From contig OZ038423.1 in assembly GCA_964036155.1 (NCBI GenBank), positions 24,505,249 to 24,569,248 of the forward strand: a DNA stretch of 64,000 nt, in the 5' to 3' direction. The position numbers and the translations under genes are program-made. Numbering within the stretch: the stretch's first letter is position 1; every line of letters begins with the position of its first letter. This document shows positions 42,000 through 55,657 of the stretch, one piece after another. The notes beneath the pieces are model-generated. The model had not been told where the DNA came from. It saw only the letters and a list, made by a program, of their open reading frames with translations, and ran no database searches. This DNA is from Diploscapter coronatus. Lineage: Eukaryota > Nematoda > Chromadorea > Rhabditida > Rhabditidae.

Positions 42000-44407
42000 T
42001 TCAATTTGGGACGCGAACGTATGGGAATTCGAAAAATACGGTAATTTAAAAGTAGAAAAGACATATTTTCATTATTGTTGCAAAAATTCGGACAATAGAG
42101 TTTAGTGATAATCATGATATAGGCAGGCTGATATGATGTCTGATGTGAAATAGTCAGAAAAGGGAAGAGGGAGGAAAAGAGAAAATTAGAGATAATTAAA
42201 AATGAAGAGGGAAAAGGTGCAGAAAACAATATACGAATGGTCATACACAGAGAAGTGATTTCCTAAAGAAAGGAGGGAGTCTAAATAGACCACGCCCACT
42301 TTTCTTTCTCTCTCTTTCATTTTACAATGCTATTTCTCATGCTAATTTCTCTGATATCTCCCCAAGAGCCGTTATCGTTCTTTTTATGATTGTCTAAATA
42401 TCTTGTTTTGCAATAGTATTTCCCAAAATGAATAGTGATGTCTGATGCGCACAAAAACAGGGATCTTTGACGCTGGTCTTGAATATACGCTGACCCTATT
42501 GAAAAATAGAAGCAAATAGGAAATTGTATTTGAAATTTCAAGTGCGAAAGAGTGATGTAAGGGTTGAAGAATACCCAAAAGGAAATATAATTTCGGAATT
42601 TTAATTTTAGGTCAAAATATACCTTCTATTTTAAGGAACTAAACATTACGATGATATGATATATTTTAACACTTGGGAAAACAATTAAGTTGAGTTAAAA
42701 TAAATATTTAATGGAACCGAATATTTTGATGATATAATAATTTTCCGGAGTTTCAATATCGTATTTAGGGGTGATGAAAATATGGGGCCTAAGGCTTCGA
42801 GAATTTAAATTATAAGGTGAAGTTTCGTGACCAGAAAGAAGCCTTTTAATGTGAGGTGCGTAATTTTCATGTAAAATGAAGGAATTTTTAGAAATTCCAA
42901 CAAATTAATTTAAATTAAAAATTTTTCATTAGTTTTATGGATTGGAGTGAAAAAAGCATGAAAAATGATAAGATCAGAAAAGAAGAAGGCAAAAATTTGA
43001 AGGGAACGAAGAAAAAGATGAATTGATGACGAGAGTTCGTAAAGAACCAAAGAGCAGGAAAAGGTGAGGGTAGAGAAGTAGAGAAATAACAATAGTATGG
43101 AAAAATAAGAGAATGAGAAAGAAAGAGAAGAAAACTAAATAGCTCAATAAAGGGAGCAAAGTTACACATTACTCAAGAATCTTTAGATTTAGAAAAATAC
43201 AGTAATTAAACATTTCTAAAAAATATTAGATAATATTCTCATGAATCACTCATTTAACGAGATAATTAGACTTATAATTATCAGCTGTCGATAAATTGAA
43301 CAGTAGAGAAATCTGAGGCTCCTCCTATTTTGTTCATTATTTTCAAATCTTTTATTGATAAGAAAAAAACGACTCTATGATGTTTGATAATTAAAGCCCG
43401 TAGTTTTGGAAAATCTTACCTAAAAAATAAACCTATAAAATTTGCAGATTATTCATATTTATATAGTGGAGGCGTGTAGGAACGGGAGAATACAAATTAG
43501 TCATTATTTAAATTTCGAAAATGCCATGTTTTATTAAATTTCAAATTTAGGGTATACGATAGTTTATATACGGAAAATTTTCAATTTTGTAAATTGAAGA
43601 ATTCGAACAACTTCAATTCCCAAAAATAAAATTTTAAGACAAAGAGTGTGTGTGTGTGCGTAATGCATATTATATAGCGGGTACGCGTCGCTACTATCCA
43701 TAATTACGGATAAAAATCAAATATGGTCCTAGGATTTTTAATTTTAAGCCTAGATTTCCCATATCACTGATTATCGCTATATCAAAATCCCCTTCTTTTT
43801 CTTATCACCCCTATCAAAATGCCTCTTTCTTATTAGTACTTATCTGTAAAATTGGGACTTTTGAAGTCTAATCCCAAAGATTTGCCAATTCTAAATCCCT
43901 AGATAAGTCTTGGAAAATCTCTTTTTCATGCGAAATTCATGACCAGAGTTCTAGATGCACTCTACATAATAGAATATAAGGCATACTGTAGTTTATTTTA
44001 AATTTCAGGAACTGCTAAAGATTAAAATGTCAAATTTAAGAAATTAAGGCTGATCTTCATTGCGAAATGAGCTAAACTTTATGATAGATGCTTAATGAGT
44101 GGCTAAAATGTTAAATCTCAAAGATTAAAAGATCCTCAATACTAAAAATGCGGAAACTACGATAGATTTTTAAAGTTAGAATTATTTTTGAAAGTTCCGA
44201 TTTTTTATTTATCTTCGGCATTCAAAGAGACTTAGCAAACAAGACGAAATTTCTCAAGAATGAGCAATCAGAAAGACGTTCAGCCCACGTAAAATATCAA
44301 TTTTTGAAAGAGTTACTTTAAAAATGAGATAACAAATAAACTGATAGGATGGTGATAGGAAAATTTGTGATAAGAAAACTTTAGATGATATAAGTTACTG
44401 ATAAGTG

Positions 44408-44675
44408 AGACGATCTAGTGTAGTGGTTGTGTGTCAGTGCCCCTAGAGCAGGGTCTCAAGTTCGTCTCCACCTCGACCCAAACCAAGGGGTTTAAGAAAT
44501 GCTGATAGTGGATAAAAACCACGAAAAATTCGCCTAAAAATCCCTCGGCTGTTGCACACAACAACAGTCTGTCCTCGGGACGGGCCACTAGTCCTGTGTG
44601 GCTAGGATAGGCCGATTGTCTCATTACGGACTGAGGGTAGCCGACTGCACCTAGTGGGAACAAGGCTAGCAGTTT
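44408..44675 (+). mobile_element. tRNA-derived SINE-like element
   Basis: The head GACGATCTAGTGTAGTGGTT contains a tRNA A box (TAGTGTAGTGG), and AGTTCGTCTCC about 45 nt later resembles a B box. Both are spaced as in tRNA genes. The body (to about 44670) is GC-richer than its surroundings and ends in a T-rich tail. It shares its A-box core with the 5' end of the LINE at 14083-17299, which might mobilise it. A functional tRNA is unlikely because no closed acceptor stem is evident. Confidence 0.55.
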
Positions 44676-47600
44676 TCTTTTTATAAATTATTGATAAGAA
44701 ATATTTGAATGATAAAGATCACTTGATGATTAACATTAACATCTCATTTTTCCTGACTGATAACAGAGAAATGACGTTTTTAGGGAACAGGAAAGGACCG
44801 AGCCACATATCAGGGGACAATGAATGATCAGAGTCGGAGCAAACAACCATTTGCAAAGGAGAGAGAGGGAAAGAGAAAGAAACAAGAGAGAGAATAAAAG
44901 AAACGAGAGAAGGAAAAGAACGCAGAGGAAAGAAGGAAAAGAGAGAAAGAAAGGTGAAGATCAACCTTCAAAATGCTCATTGATCGCGCGTGAATTAGCT
45001 ATTTGAAGGAGAAATAGCATTTTAAATAGAGAAGCGAAAAAGAAAGAAAGATACCGTTATCTAGTGGTCGCCATCTAGATATCGATTTTATATGACGGAA
45101 AAAGATGAAAAGAGCAAATATTTAGCCGCTGATGAAGGATACAAATGAAAAACCTGTTGGTATTATAAAATGTCACACACACATATATAAACCAACATCA
45201 ACATCAACTATATTGTAGAAGGGCGCAATTTATTATCAACAAGAAGACCACGCCCACTTTCTTGCAAACTTAAATTCAAGTTCCGCCCACAGATCGATGA
45301 TGACTGATCTAAGAGTAAATACGCGGGTAATATGTGGGTAAAGAGTGCGGTTCGAGATCGGTACATTGTAGCGAAATTTAGGAATCTTACATCTAATTTT
45401 TATTGAATTTTTGAGGGTTTTGTATTAGGCTTTAGAGGATCTTCTAGAAAAAATTAAATAATCTTGTAGGATTTTAAAATGAACTTAAAGTGAGCTTAAA
45501 TTTTTTAAAAGAATATCTCATTACATTTCAAAGTAAAGGACAAGAAAACCGGCTGAAATATAAATACTTTACGGTAGGAAGAGTAATTATGTCAACAGTC
45601 GTAACTGTGAGACGTGCGTTTTCGTGTAAATCAAAAGTTCAAAGTCAATTTGCAAATAAACAGAAATTTAAGTGCAAATATAGAGAAATTTGCAGAGATT
45701 TGAAATCACATGACGAAGGATGGCAAATGAAATGGTTTGGATACGACACAAGATAGTTCGAGGTATAATATGAGTTTAACGATACAACAAAAGCATAAAA
45801 GCTGTCTTAGATATAACAACGCATGATTTGAATAGGAAAATCCGAATCTAATATCAAAGCATAGATCAAAAATAATGTGAATCGTTTGAAGTACCGCACT
45901 CAAATATCTGAGCGCTGAGCCAGAGAGACCAAGTGTAAACTGCAATATGGCGATTAAACATCGCTGATCCGTTCAGATTTGGGCGCTTTTGAGCAAAGAG
46001 AAATAGAGAGGAAAGTAATGCTGACGGATGAGAGAGTGCAGAAAAGCAGAGGAGAAAAAAGAGAAGGAGAAAATGAGGAAAAGGTAAAATATTAGAAAAG
46101 GCCCCAAGGGAAAGAGGTCTTGAAAAAATGAAAAACTAAATTGACTTGGAGAATTTCTGGGATCGGAATTTTTAGACTAGAACACCAAAATTGCGGATTA
46201 CGGTAATTTGTAAAATGTGTAAATCACTGAGATTAGGTATAAAATAGGCGAACATTGAAATATCCCTAAATTCTGTGATAAGCATAAGCTTTTTTTTTTA
46301 GGATTAAAGAACACTATTTCGAAATTTAAAAAGTTTAAATTCTAAAAATCCGAATCAAATTTTCGGCGATCTTGAACATAGAATTTTATAAAAATACGTG
46401 CGAGACTTACAGATATTCGAAGAATATCCTATCCGGTCTTGGGCCTATGCTTTAACATAGCGGATACGGTAATTGGATTTCCATAAAGATCTCGACCAAG
46501 GGACGATAATGAAGGGATATGGCTGATGGTAAATTGTTAAATTCTTGCAATTAATAATGATAGTGAAAGTGTTCGTCTGATTCTCTAAAATGTCCCAATA
46601 TTGCATACTATTTCCCAAATCAGACTGAATGTCCTGATAGGTCGAGAAATCGTTAAATCAGAGATCACTAGACCGAGACACATACAAATCTTAAGGAGTG
46701 AGAAGAAGAATGCTATTTCCTTCAAGTATAGATTTTATCAGTAGCGCTGCTAACTTGAAAACTTTTTAGGTAAGCAGTTACCTTTTCTAGGAATTTCTAA
46801 TTAAATTATTTATCTTGTTGAAAATTTAAATCAATGATAGAGGGTCTCATTTAATGTTTCCTATTTTTTAAAATAATTTTTTGTCCAATTTTCTGATTTA
46901 TCACGCTATTTTCCAGATTTTATCTCTATTTAAATTACAAATTTGGTTGTTTAAGGATCGCGATATTTCAAAGTACATTTTGATGGGGTTACTTGTAAAG
47001 TTGACACGATTTTTTAAGGGAAAATGATGATCATTAGCATTTTATTGAGCTTTTAAGGGTTTTTGGCTTATTTGCCTTTCAAAAATGAACTACTTTGAAT
47101 GGAAATGAGTGAAGATTAGCTTTGTTTTGGGAACTTCCATGAGTTTGTGAATCACATGTTGCAATTTTTGACAATTCATAAAACTTGATCTTTTAAAAGT
47201 GGCTATTTTATGGGAACGAGTGAAATTTAGAAGTGTCTATTCATTCTCATTTTCAATGGGATAATTTTACTCCTCGCAAAAATTACATTATTTTGAGATC
47301 TAATTATTATTTGTACGGAAAAATACTTTCTTTTCAAAAATAAACACATTTTCGGATGTAGATAATTATTTCCAATTTAAAAAATAAAAAAAAAAACCGA
47401 GAACTATACAACTTTTGGAAAATTGACATTTTTTATCTGAATATACGAAAACACCAGTGTCAAGCTGAGTAAACTGTTCGACAAAAATGCGCATTTTCAT
47501 AGCCGAACAGTCATTTTTGAAAAGGGCATTATTTCCATTAGAAAATTCGATTTATTTTGACCGATTCTATATATCCAGATGCTCAAATTTATGTGGAAAA

Positions 47601-49857
47601 TATTGTAAAAATCCTAAATTTCAGTTTTATGATAAAATTACCGTAATCCAAGTTATTTTCGACTTTCTAGTCAGACATCTTTCAAGGTAGAAAACTAGAA
47701 ATAGTATGATAATTTAGAGAGCAGAAAGAGTTAGAGAAGGAGAAATGATATGAAAAATTTGGAGGCAGAAAAAGAGTCAGACGAATTTTTTCGACGCCTA
47801 ATCTCTGAACCCGTTGTTTTACTTGAAGCAAAACACTCGCGGAGCGCCGCTGTTCGCTATTTTCTACCTCTTCTTCTCCTCATTTTCTATACTACTTCTC
47901 CATGCTCTAATTTTCTCTGCTCTCTGGAAAATTCGTGCTATTTTCCTTTTTCTGACTGTCTAAACCTCTGAGTTCCCATGCTATTTCTCTTTCTCTAGCT
48001 TCAAATTCACATTTTTTGAACGCTTCTTTGGTTGGCGAGCAAAAATTTCTCTCATCCTTTTTCCACACTATTTCTTCTAACTCTATTTCTTTAAATTTCT
48101 CTCATAAATGTGATCTATGATCAGCAAAAGCGAGAGATTTTTTTTTCTTCTCTTCCTCCCAACTCAAGCACTATTTCGCTTTTCTCTGATTCTATGATCT
48201 TAACATAATGAATGTGCACCGAAAGGTGAAAGAATTTAGGCCGTTGAATTGGAAATATATATGAAATAAAATGGGATGGTGTTTAAAACATGGAAAATTC
48301 AAGGAATAATAATAATCTGAAATAGTTTTATGAACGTTTCAAGCTTTGTCAAACCATTCACACAATGAAATTGATGTTTGGTGTTTAAATTCAGAGTGAA
48401 TTATGGAATTATAGAGCGTAGGGAAAAATGAAATAATTGGCGCAAAATAGCATTTATTATGTAGAGAAGAAAGAAATGAATGGAGAATTTTTGCGCAAAG
48501 AGAACATAGCGTCCGGCCAATTGAGCTATGTGGGCATCAAAGATGAGTGCGAAAAAGAGCAAGAGAAGAAGAGAGCGAAAGAAAAGCGATTTTTGCAGCT
48601 GCCTTGAAGACCATCTAGAGGAGCAGTGATCTTGGAAGATGTAACCTAAGGATTACGGTAGCTTACTTTAAAAGATAAGGGATTAAAACTTCAGATATTT
48701 GAAATCTTTGAATGAAATGTGTCTGAAAATTGTATCCCAAATATAGAAGAACAGGCAGGTGTAAGGTTTTAGTTTTAATGGGAAAAATGGTTTTTACTAC
48801 TGGAAACTACATGTTGCGGTTCTATGAAATGAGAAAAATTTGGAAAATTTTAATTCTCAATTTCCAGGGTAAAGCTAAAAAATTTCCGATGAAAAGTACA
48901 AAGTTAAGGAAATTCTGAAACTTAAACGTCTGGTCGAATTTTTTTCGTTGAATCTTTCGACCCTCTCCTCCCTAAACAGATTAATTTGATCTCTGATCAC
49001 TTAGCAAAAGCCAAGGCTTTTCCCATGCAAATTGGGTAGAGTTCGGAGAAGGAGAGCACGAGATAAGATATGGGATATATGGCCAGAGATGCAGAGTAGT
49101 TTTTGAACGCTACGCATGAAAGCGCTACTAAAAATATGCGATACCTAAGTTGCAATTATATTTGAAAAACTCAATCAAAGATTTGCAAAAGTTGTGCACT
49201 TTAGACGAAATTATAAACGGATCTTATACCTACGTGGTAAATTTGGTTGCAAAAATGCTTTTTTTCAAATTTTAACTCAGAAATTAGAATGATATGTTAA
49301 AAAATGACAACTAAATTCAACATATCATAAATGTCTTAGATTAAAAATATATAATTTAAAAAACAAAACCATAAATAATTCTTGAAATGATATATAAATT
49401 CCGAAAATCATATACCAGAAATAACATTGTTCAAGGTGATGAGAATATTGCGAGCATTTCAGCTTCATATATGAAACGAATAAATAGTTTGAACGATCAG
49501 TAATCAGTTATCAATGAAGTTAACTTCTTCTCTCAAAATGCAAGCTGATAAGACCATACTGAATTTGGAAATGAATCGTTTAAAATATTGTGCCTAAATG
49601 CTACGAAAATGCACAATCATTAGCAGTCGAAATTCGCCATTTCTCATCATTTCGGCCTCATTTTATGTCAAATTATCATTAAAACATCTTTAAAAATCGA
49701 TTTATCAGCGAAATCTTCGATCAAATATAACATTCTAGTCAATCTGAATTTTTAAAAGTCGCAATTGTAAGCAGGATTAAAGTCTTTAACATGATAAGGA
49801 GAAAATTTAGAAATAGAATATGGGAAAGGGATCGTAAGATACGTTTTCTTAAATTCT

Positions 49858-52800
49858 TTAGGATTGGTTATTTTTTTGAATCAGCGACTTGGGTAGGGGC
49901 GTCGCATTCTGGTCCTCTAATTTTTGTTGAGTGGTTTTGGGACGATTTTCGTTGTCGGATTTGTGAACATTTCCTTCGGGCTCTTCATTTGAAAGGTCAT
50001 GTATATGTTCGTTAAGCCAGTAACAATTGACATTGCCTGAAAAGGGATCAGAAATTTTGAAAAGAGATCAACCTTACCTTTTCCCTTTACATGAACTATC
50101 CCCCTTTGAACCAAAGAATATTCTTCGGACTTCATCAAGATGTTCGCTGTAACCTCGCTGGTTTGAATTTGACTCGGAGGACAGTTCGACTGCATTCGGG
50201 AGGCAAAGTTTACCTAAAATGGCAACTCATTAAACGTACCAAAAGGGTAACCCACCGTATCGCCGAAAAGGCAATATCTGGGAGATCGAATTCCAATGAC
50301 TCCAGCTGCGATGGGTCCAGCATGGAACCCAATTCTCGTTCGAACCTTGAATGAGGGACAATGCTCTACGACATAGTTCATTGCGGTCTAAACGGTAGCA
50401 AATTACCGCTTTGGTACTAAATGGTGACAAAATGGTCACTTTTGGTACCTCTCGAATCTCCAAACTGATCTCAGCGATTTCAAACACATGCTGGCCCTCG
50501 TTCTCAGTGGGCACCCCAGAGACTACCATGTAAGTTTCACCGGTGGTTTCGACCTAAAATGGCAGGGGTTACCAAAATGGTACCAAGTGATATCAAAAAT
50601 GGTATTGCCTTGTAGGCGTCATGCTTTCGAATGATATTGTCGAATTTATCGAAAACGTCATTTAGGAAGTTTATGACCTAAAATATCGATTTTTGAGAAC
50701 TTTCGGTGAATATTGCAAGTGTTTACGTCATCAGGTCCAGATTTCCTAACTAATAGGGGGAAATCACAAAGCTGGGCAAATAATACGGTAGCCGAATCGT
50801 AGCTTCGAGGTGGAATCACCCCTCCTAACTTCAACACCTGCGCCACAGATCTAGAAAGAGTTACATATGAAAATTTGTATACGTCGAAGATAGAGGGATG
50901 GTAAATGCTGACTTGGGTAGAATTTCATTGAGTAATCTATCTGTCTGTTCCTGAGCCGCCACAAGCAGATCAGTTCTTTCTTTGACCAATTTTTCGAGGT
51001 TCAGAGCGTATTTTTCGTTCATTCGAATCATTTGGTCCACCAAGTTACCTTTCCTAAAAGATTAATGAAAATAAATGTTAACTTTATTTAAAATAATCGA
51101 TCTTCAGAAATCTTAAAGAATTATTTAGGATAACGTCATAAACAGTAGTTCTTACGCTGCAGTATAGACCGTTGAGACAGCATTAGCGATTTCCCTGGCT
51201 TTAGGCCGCTTTTCAGGCTCGTTAAAACAGAGCATAATACAGTCAACCAACTTATTCTCTTCCTCGGAAGCCTCGAGTCTTTCAGGCTTCATACGACGGT
51301 CGATAATTCCGACGATTAGTTCTCAATTATTGATAATCAAATAAACAATTTATGTTCATTAAAAATCCCAAGACAATCATAATTTTCTTTGAATTTCCTG
51401 GCGAAAAATCTGATAATCAGTGAAGAAAATTTCGATAAATATCATCGTTTTCATTAAATTTTATCAGCACATAAGTTGATCTCCATAAAATTTCTATAGT
51501 AAAAATTAGAATTAGTTTAAATTTGATTTACCCTGTGCACTAGAAGACTTGGGAAAGGGCTGCATTCTGTATACCATTTGGTACAAGACCATTCCCAAAC
51601 TGTAGATATCTCCTTTTTGGGTTCCTCTTGGGACGGAAGCGGTAGCGCAATGAGCTATTTCTCTCAGAAGTTCTGGGGCATAGAGACAATAAACTAAAAA
51701 TAACATGTCATACGGTTTTAACTACAGTAATCCTTATTGTAAAACCTTCCAAAGCAATAGAAGTCGTGCATTGCAGAGTGCCGTCGGTCATAAAGTTATG
51801 GATTAGTGAAGAGACCCCGAAATTTGTCAATTTCAAGACCCAGTTAGCGTCTATCATACAGGTCTAAAATAAAATTAAAAAATTGGAAAAAAAAACAAAT
51901 TTGAATTTATTATACCTGAACTGAAAGCATACCATGTGCTACGATAGAGGATTTATGAATATATTGTAAGCCCTGAATTTATCTTTAAACTAAATTTAAC
52001 AAATTTCTAAACACCCTTAAAATGTCCCTAGCAAAAGCGGACTTAAACGTAAAATCCAAACTGAAGTCTGAATCGTAGATAAAGTCCTAAAGCTATATTT
52101 TCAGGAAATAAAAAAGGTATTTGACCTCCAAAGTAGCCCTTTCTACGAGACCATATAGGATGTATACGTCAGCGCTATCATTGCAACTTAGCCCAATGAA
52201 CTTCGTGATATTGTCGTGATTTAGTGCCTTTAGTTCGGTTAAATAGCGTAATTCCGGTCTAAAGACGCGCCATATTAAACCATCGTATTAAAAAGGGTTA
52301 TATTATAAAGGCGTCATATTAAAGTTATCAAGAGCATAACGTCATAAAATAATACTTGGTCCATCGAATCCTCTTGAATTGACGATAAAACAAAAATTCA
52401 GCCTTGACAGTGCCCATTAACGCGTACGAGGTTATGGTGCGTCGTTTCGAAGTCAGAGTTTCATGGCTAGATGGCTTGGTGGTTTTACCTCCGGGTCCGC
52501 GCTAAAGCTGTGTTGTCAAAGGTTCGAACGAGTTTTGTTAGAAATTAGTTCGTTGCTAAAACCCCTACATTATCGATGATCTTCAGGTTTTCTCGGTTGA
52601 CCTTCCATAGCATGCGGTACATGCTAACTCGATATCTGAAACATCGACTTTTTTAGAAAATAAAAAAAAAATCACTTTTGTCGCATGTAAATCATGATGA
52701 TAACAAAGACAATCAATAATATGATAGCAGCGGCGATAACATATTGGTCTGAATTTGAGTTGTTTCCAGAATCTTAAATTTCCTATCAGAAAAGAGATCA

Positions 52801-55016
52801 TTTTCCTACACCATCCTGTAGAGCAATCCCCAGCTTGTAGACACGCATCTACCAACTTATCCCGAGAAGTATTTAACTTTCCCTCGTCAAAGACTTCTGG
52901 GATCTAAAATATCCAGATTTCATAGATACATACTTCCTGGGATTTCATATATGATATATCCTACCACAGTGAAACATTGATAGTGAGGCCCGCAAGTTTC
53001 AGCATATTGCGCTTTCACTGTCATTATTACAGTGTCATTGCCTCTCTTATCATTGCGAAGATACATGAATTGATAGTCCCGCAAAACCACACCATTTTGG
53101 TCGAATTTAAAGGTTCCGAGATCGTCTGTAATGGTTAACGATAGGAAAATGAGCTGTTTGAAATAATTCTTACTTGTATATTCTTGCCCAACGAGAGTCT
53201 TATAATAATTGTCCACAGTATCCGAGTCATATTTCTTCCTAGCTACGCAAAATGCATAACAAGCAGAATATAACAGAGCCGGCTCCTCTATTTGGTCCTG
53301 AATCTTGTATTTTGTAAATAAGTGATCAAATGTGATACCAAATCCAAAATAGGGCCTGTAGCGTTAATACTTGTGGAGATTTTGATGGTGAAATTTTCAG
53401 AAATGTTAATAATAGGCGCTAGCTTAAATATATTTTTAGCCTTGCTAATTTATGGCATTCATACCACATAAACGCCAGCACTATTTAGATACCTTCTCAG
53501 GGCGTCATTAGCGGTGATTTTCTAAAGTTTACCCATTTTTAAAGATATTTTAAATTTGAACAAACCAAAACTCCAGTAGGTGCCACCAAAACGGTAATAA
53601 AATTTCGAGTGGAGATTTTGTGCAGGTCCAATTTTTGCAGCACACCATATAAATCAACAAAATCTGAGCCGATAACCAGAACTAAAAATTTGTATTAATT
53701 ATTCTGTATAAACAGATAATTAAATAAAATAAATCCGGGTTTAAATTGTTTCACCTTGGGAAGTGACTTCAATATCCTTAGCGACATTATCGATTAATTC
53801 ATTCACATTATCCGCCTCTTCATTGATGGACATGTACTTTTGTAGGTTTAAAACGGGATTTTCCTTAAATGAAGTAACATAAAATTGCTGTAACTTTAAA
53901 CTAAATTTACGTCTAAATACTGTCTTAGGAGCTTTATAATTGGAAAAACATCGTTGGAAGATTCAGTTGGAGTGATAAATGAAACCTAAATTTAAAATTC
54001 TCCAGCTAAATTGGAATTTTAGGTTAAATATTGATTTATATGTTTGAATTTAAATTTACGTTAGTCCGATTGATCTTAATGCAAAACTCCCGTAAAGCCA
54101 ACGCCAGACCAACTATAGAAGAGGGCGCTAATTGAATTAACGAAGGGTAGATCTAAATTTTACATGAAGATTAGCCTTTTCAAATCCCAGCGGTTTTTAA
54201 GGCTTATATTTTATCGTATACCTGAGTATTGAGCATATTTATGCCAGTAATCAAGCGTCCTATGACCGGCTTTTGCCAAAAGTACGATAACCTCGTGATT
54301 TCGGAAAATTCATCGTAGCAAAGTGGTCCGATAAAACCAGATATCTTGAATTTTTTAGGAGTACTCTATTTTTAGTAGATTTACCGATTCAGTGAAGTGT
54401 AGTCGTGAAGCTTCAATAGTCCCTTGGGCGTCATGTTTCGGATTGCATCCGGTATTTGAGCTCGTTCTATGATTAACAGAGTTGTCCACAGATAAGGTAC
54501 AGGCAGATTATTTTCTTAACTATTGAAAGAGAAAGGAAACGAGTACAGCAGAATGCGTACCTGTCCATAGTTAAGACAGGTAAAAGTTGCAAAAATTTCG
54601 AACTCAAATAAGGTACAGGTACGATTTTAAATGTCTGTAGGCAGCCCTGATGATGATTAGGCGCGGATAATTTTTTATTTTATTACAGGATCCCTTTTAT
54701 TAAAAGATCCTCTTTATTTAAAATAGAAGCCCCTGGTTTTGCATTTTAGAAATGTAGAAGTATGATAATTAAGCAAAACAATGAATCTTTACTTATGAAA
54801 CTTACACTATCGTAGTTTCCACACAGTCTCCATTCGTTTTAGCGTCGTTAATACCGGCCATACAAGCCGGAGAAAGTGCTAGCTCATTCTAAGCGTTAAT
54901 TAGGGCAATTAACAATATAGCAATGTTGATCAATTAATTACCTGACCGATTAAGACGAGTTTAATTTGTCCAAGCGAGCATTTAGAAATTAATAAGAACA
55001 AGAAAAATCGATACAT
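49858..55016 (-). CDS. Receptor-type guanylyl cyclase (gcy family) with altered catalytic residues
   Basis: A minus-strand gene with many short exons. The start (55016) gives a signal peptide ([17 protein letters not shown]) and an ANF-receptor-like ectodomain. One transmembrane helix ([19 protein letters not shown]) lies at about 52680-52745. The kinase homology domain (51520-52640) has [19 protein letters not shown] and [16 protein letters not shown] coiled linker ([20 protein letters not shown]) is followed by the cyclase domain (50040-50850). Guanine-recognition features are kept (V-E-T, and Cys in [10 protein letters not shown]). However, the first metal-binding Asp of the usual FSDIVGF is replaced (FAQLCDF) and the second, in GDAYMV, is Glu (GETYMV). 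It is probably a chemosensory-neuron receptor, perhaps with weak or no cyclase activity. One intron (50554-50608) has a GC donor. Confidence 0.9.
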
Positions 55017-55657
55017 TGGCTAGAAGTACTAATTACACGGATATTGTTGGCGGATTACTCGAGACTTGAAAATAGAGGGGATTTATGAAATCCCTAGGTA
55101 ACGAGATAAAGATATAGATAAAAAGGGATGAGCCAGGTAAGTGAAGCTTTTTGAAGAAAGACAAGCTTTCGCTTTAAAATGCTTTATATGAAGGCTAAAA
55201 TTTCATTTCTATAATAAATTTTATTCTATCCATTACCTCGTACAAAAAATTACGACTTTCCATTAAAAAGTTTACAAAAAAGCATAACCCTTTTTCCATT
55301 CAACTTTTTTTTAGAGATTTTCGAAAATAAAGAAAGAAATTCACATTTTTGCAAAAATGATTATCACCAAAATATTTCGACTGAACAAAAATAATCTACG
55401 AATAATTTACATGAAAGATGTTTGACAAGTATATTAGACTAGTCAAATAGTTAATAATTATTACATTATAGTACGAAAATTAAGAGGCTAGCTACCGTAA
55501 TCCTAGACTTATGCTAATTTTAGGCGTTCGGTATGTACTTTAATCGCTACTCCCTATTTAATGCCCTCAGAAAGGCGAAATAATAAATCTAAATATTATT
55601 CTACAGTACCCAAACCAAGTAATCAAGTATTTTATAAAATAGATGAATTTTCTTTAG
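55017..55657. other. Intergenic DNA between Elongin A and the guanylyl cyclase
   Basis: AT-rich sequence with no supported exon. It holds the 3' end of the Elongin A transcript and the promoter of the cyclase gene. Confidence 0.5.

Larger units (their letters stand above)
41492..49857. other. Gene-poor region between the nuclear receptor and the guanylyl cyclase
   Basis: About 8.4 kb without a supported exon. It probably contains the promoter, and possibly 5' exons, of the minus-strand nuclear receptor. Visible features are inverted repeats at 41738-41999, purine-rich tracts (42120-42260, 42940-43140, 44850-44960, 45990-46090), a short GT repeat (43645-43661), a tRNA-like SINE at 44408-44675 and many copies of a GAAATAGYAT-like motif. 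The open frame at 45490-45756 has no splice or family support. Confidence 0.6.

Noticed and set aside
42910..43169. Low-complexity minus-strand frames rich in F, S and L
   Set aside because: They arise from a purine-rich tract read on the opposite strand; several frames are open at once, which is typical of biased composition.
45490..45756. Open frame with a basic peptide in the gene-poor region
   Set aside because: No ATG at the frame start, no flanking splice sites that extend it and no recognisable domain.
52440..52560. A tRNA-like SINE in a cyclase intron (TGGCTTGGTGG and GGTTCGAAC at plausible spacing)
   Set aside because: On the minus strand most of this sequence is open coding sequence of the kinase homology domain ([20 protein letters not shown]) behind a CTTTAG acceptor in the right phase. 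The box similarity is coincidental.
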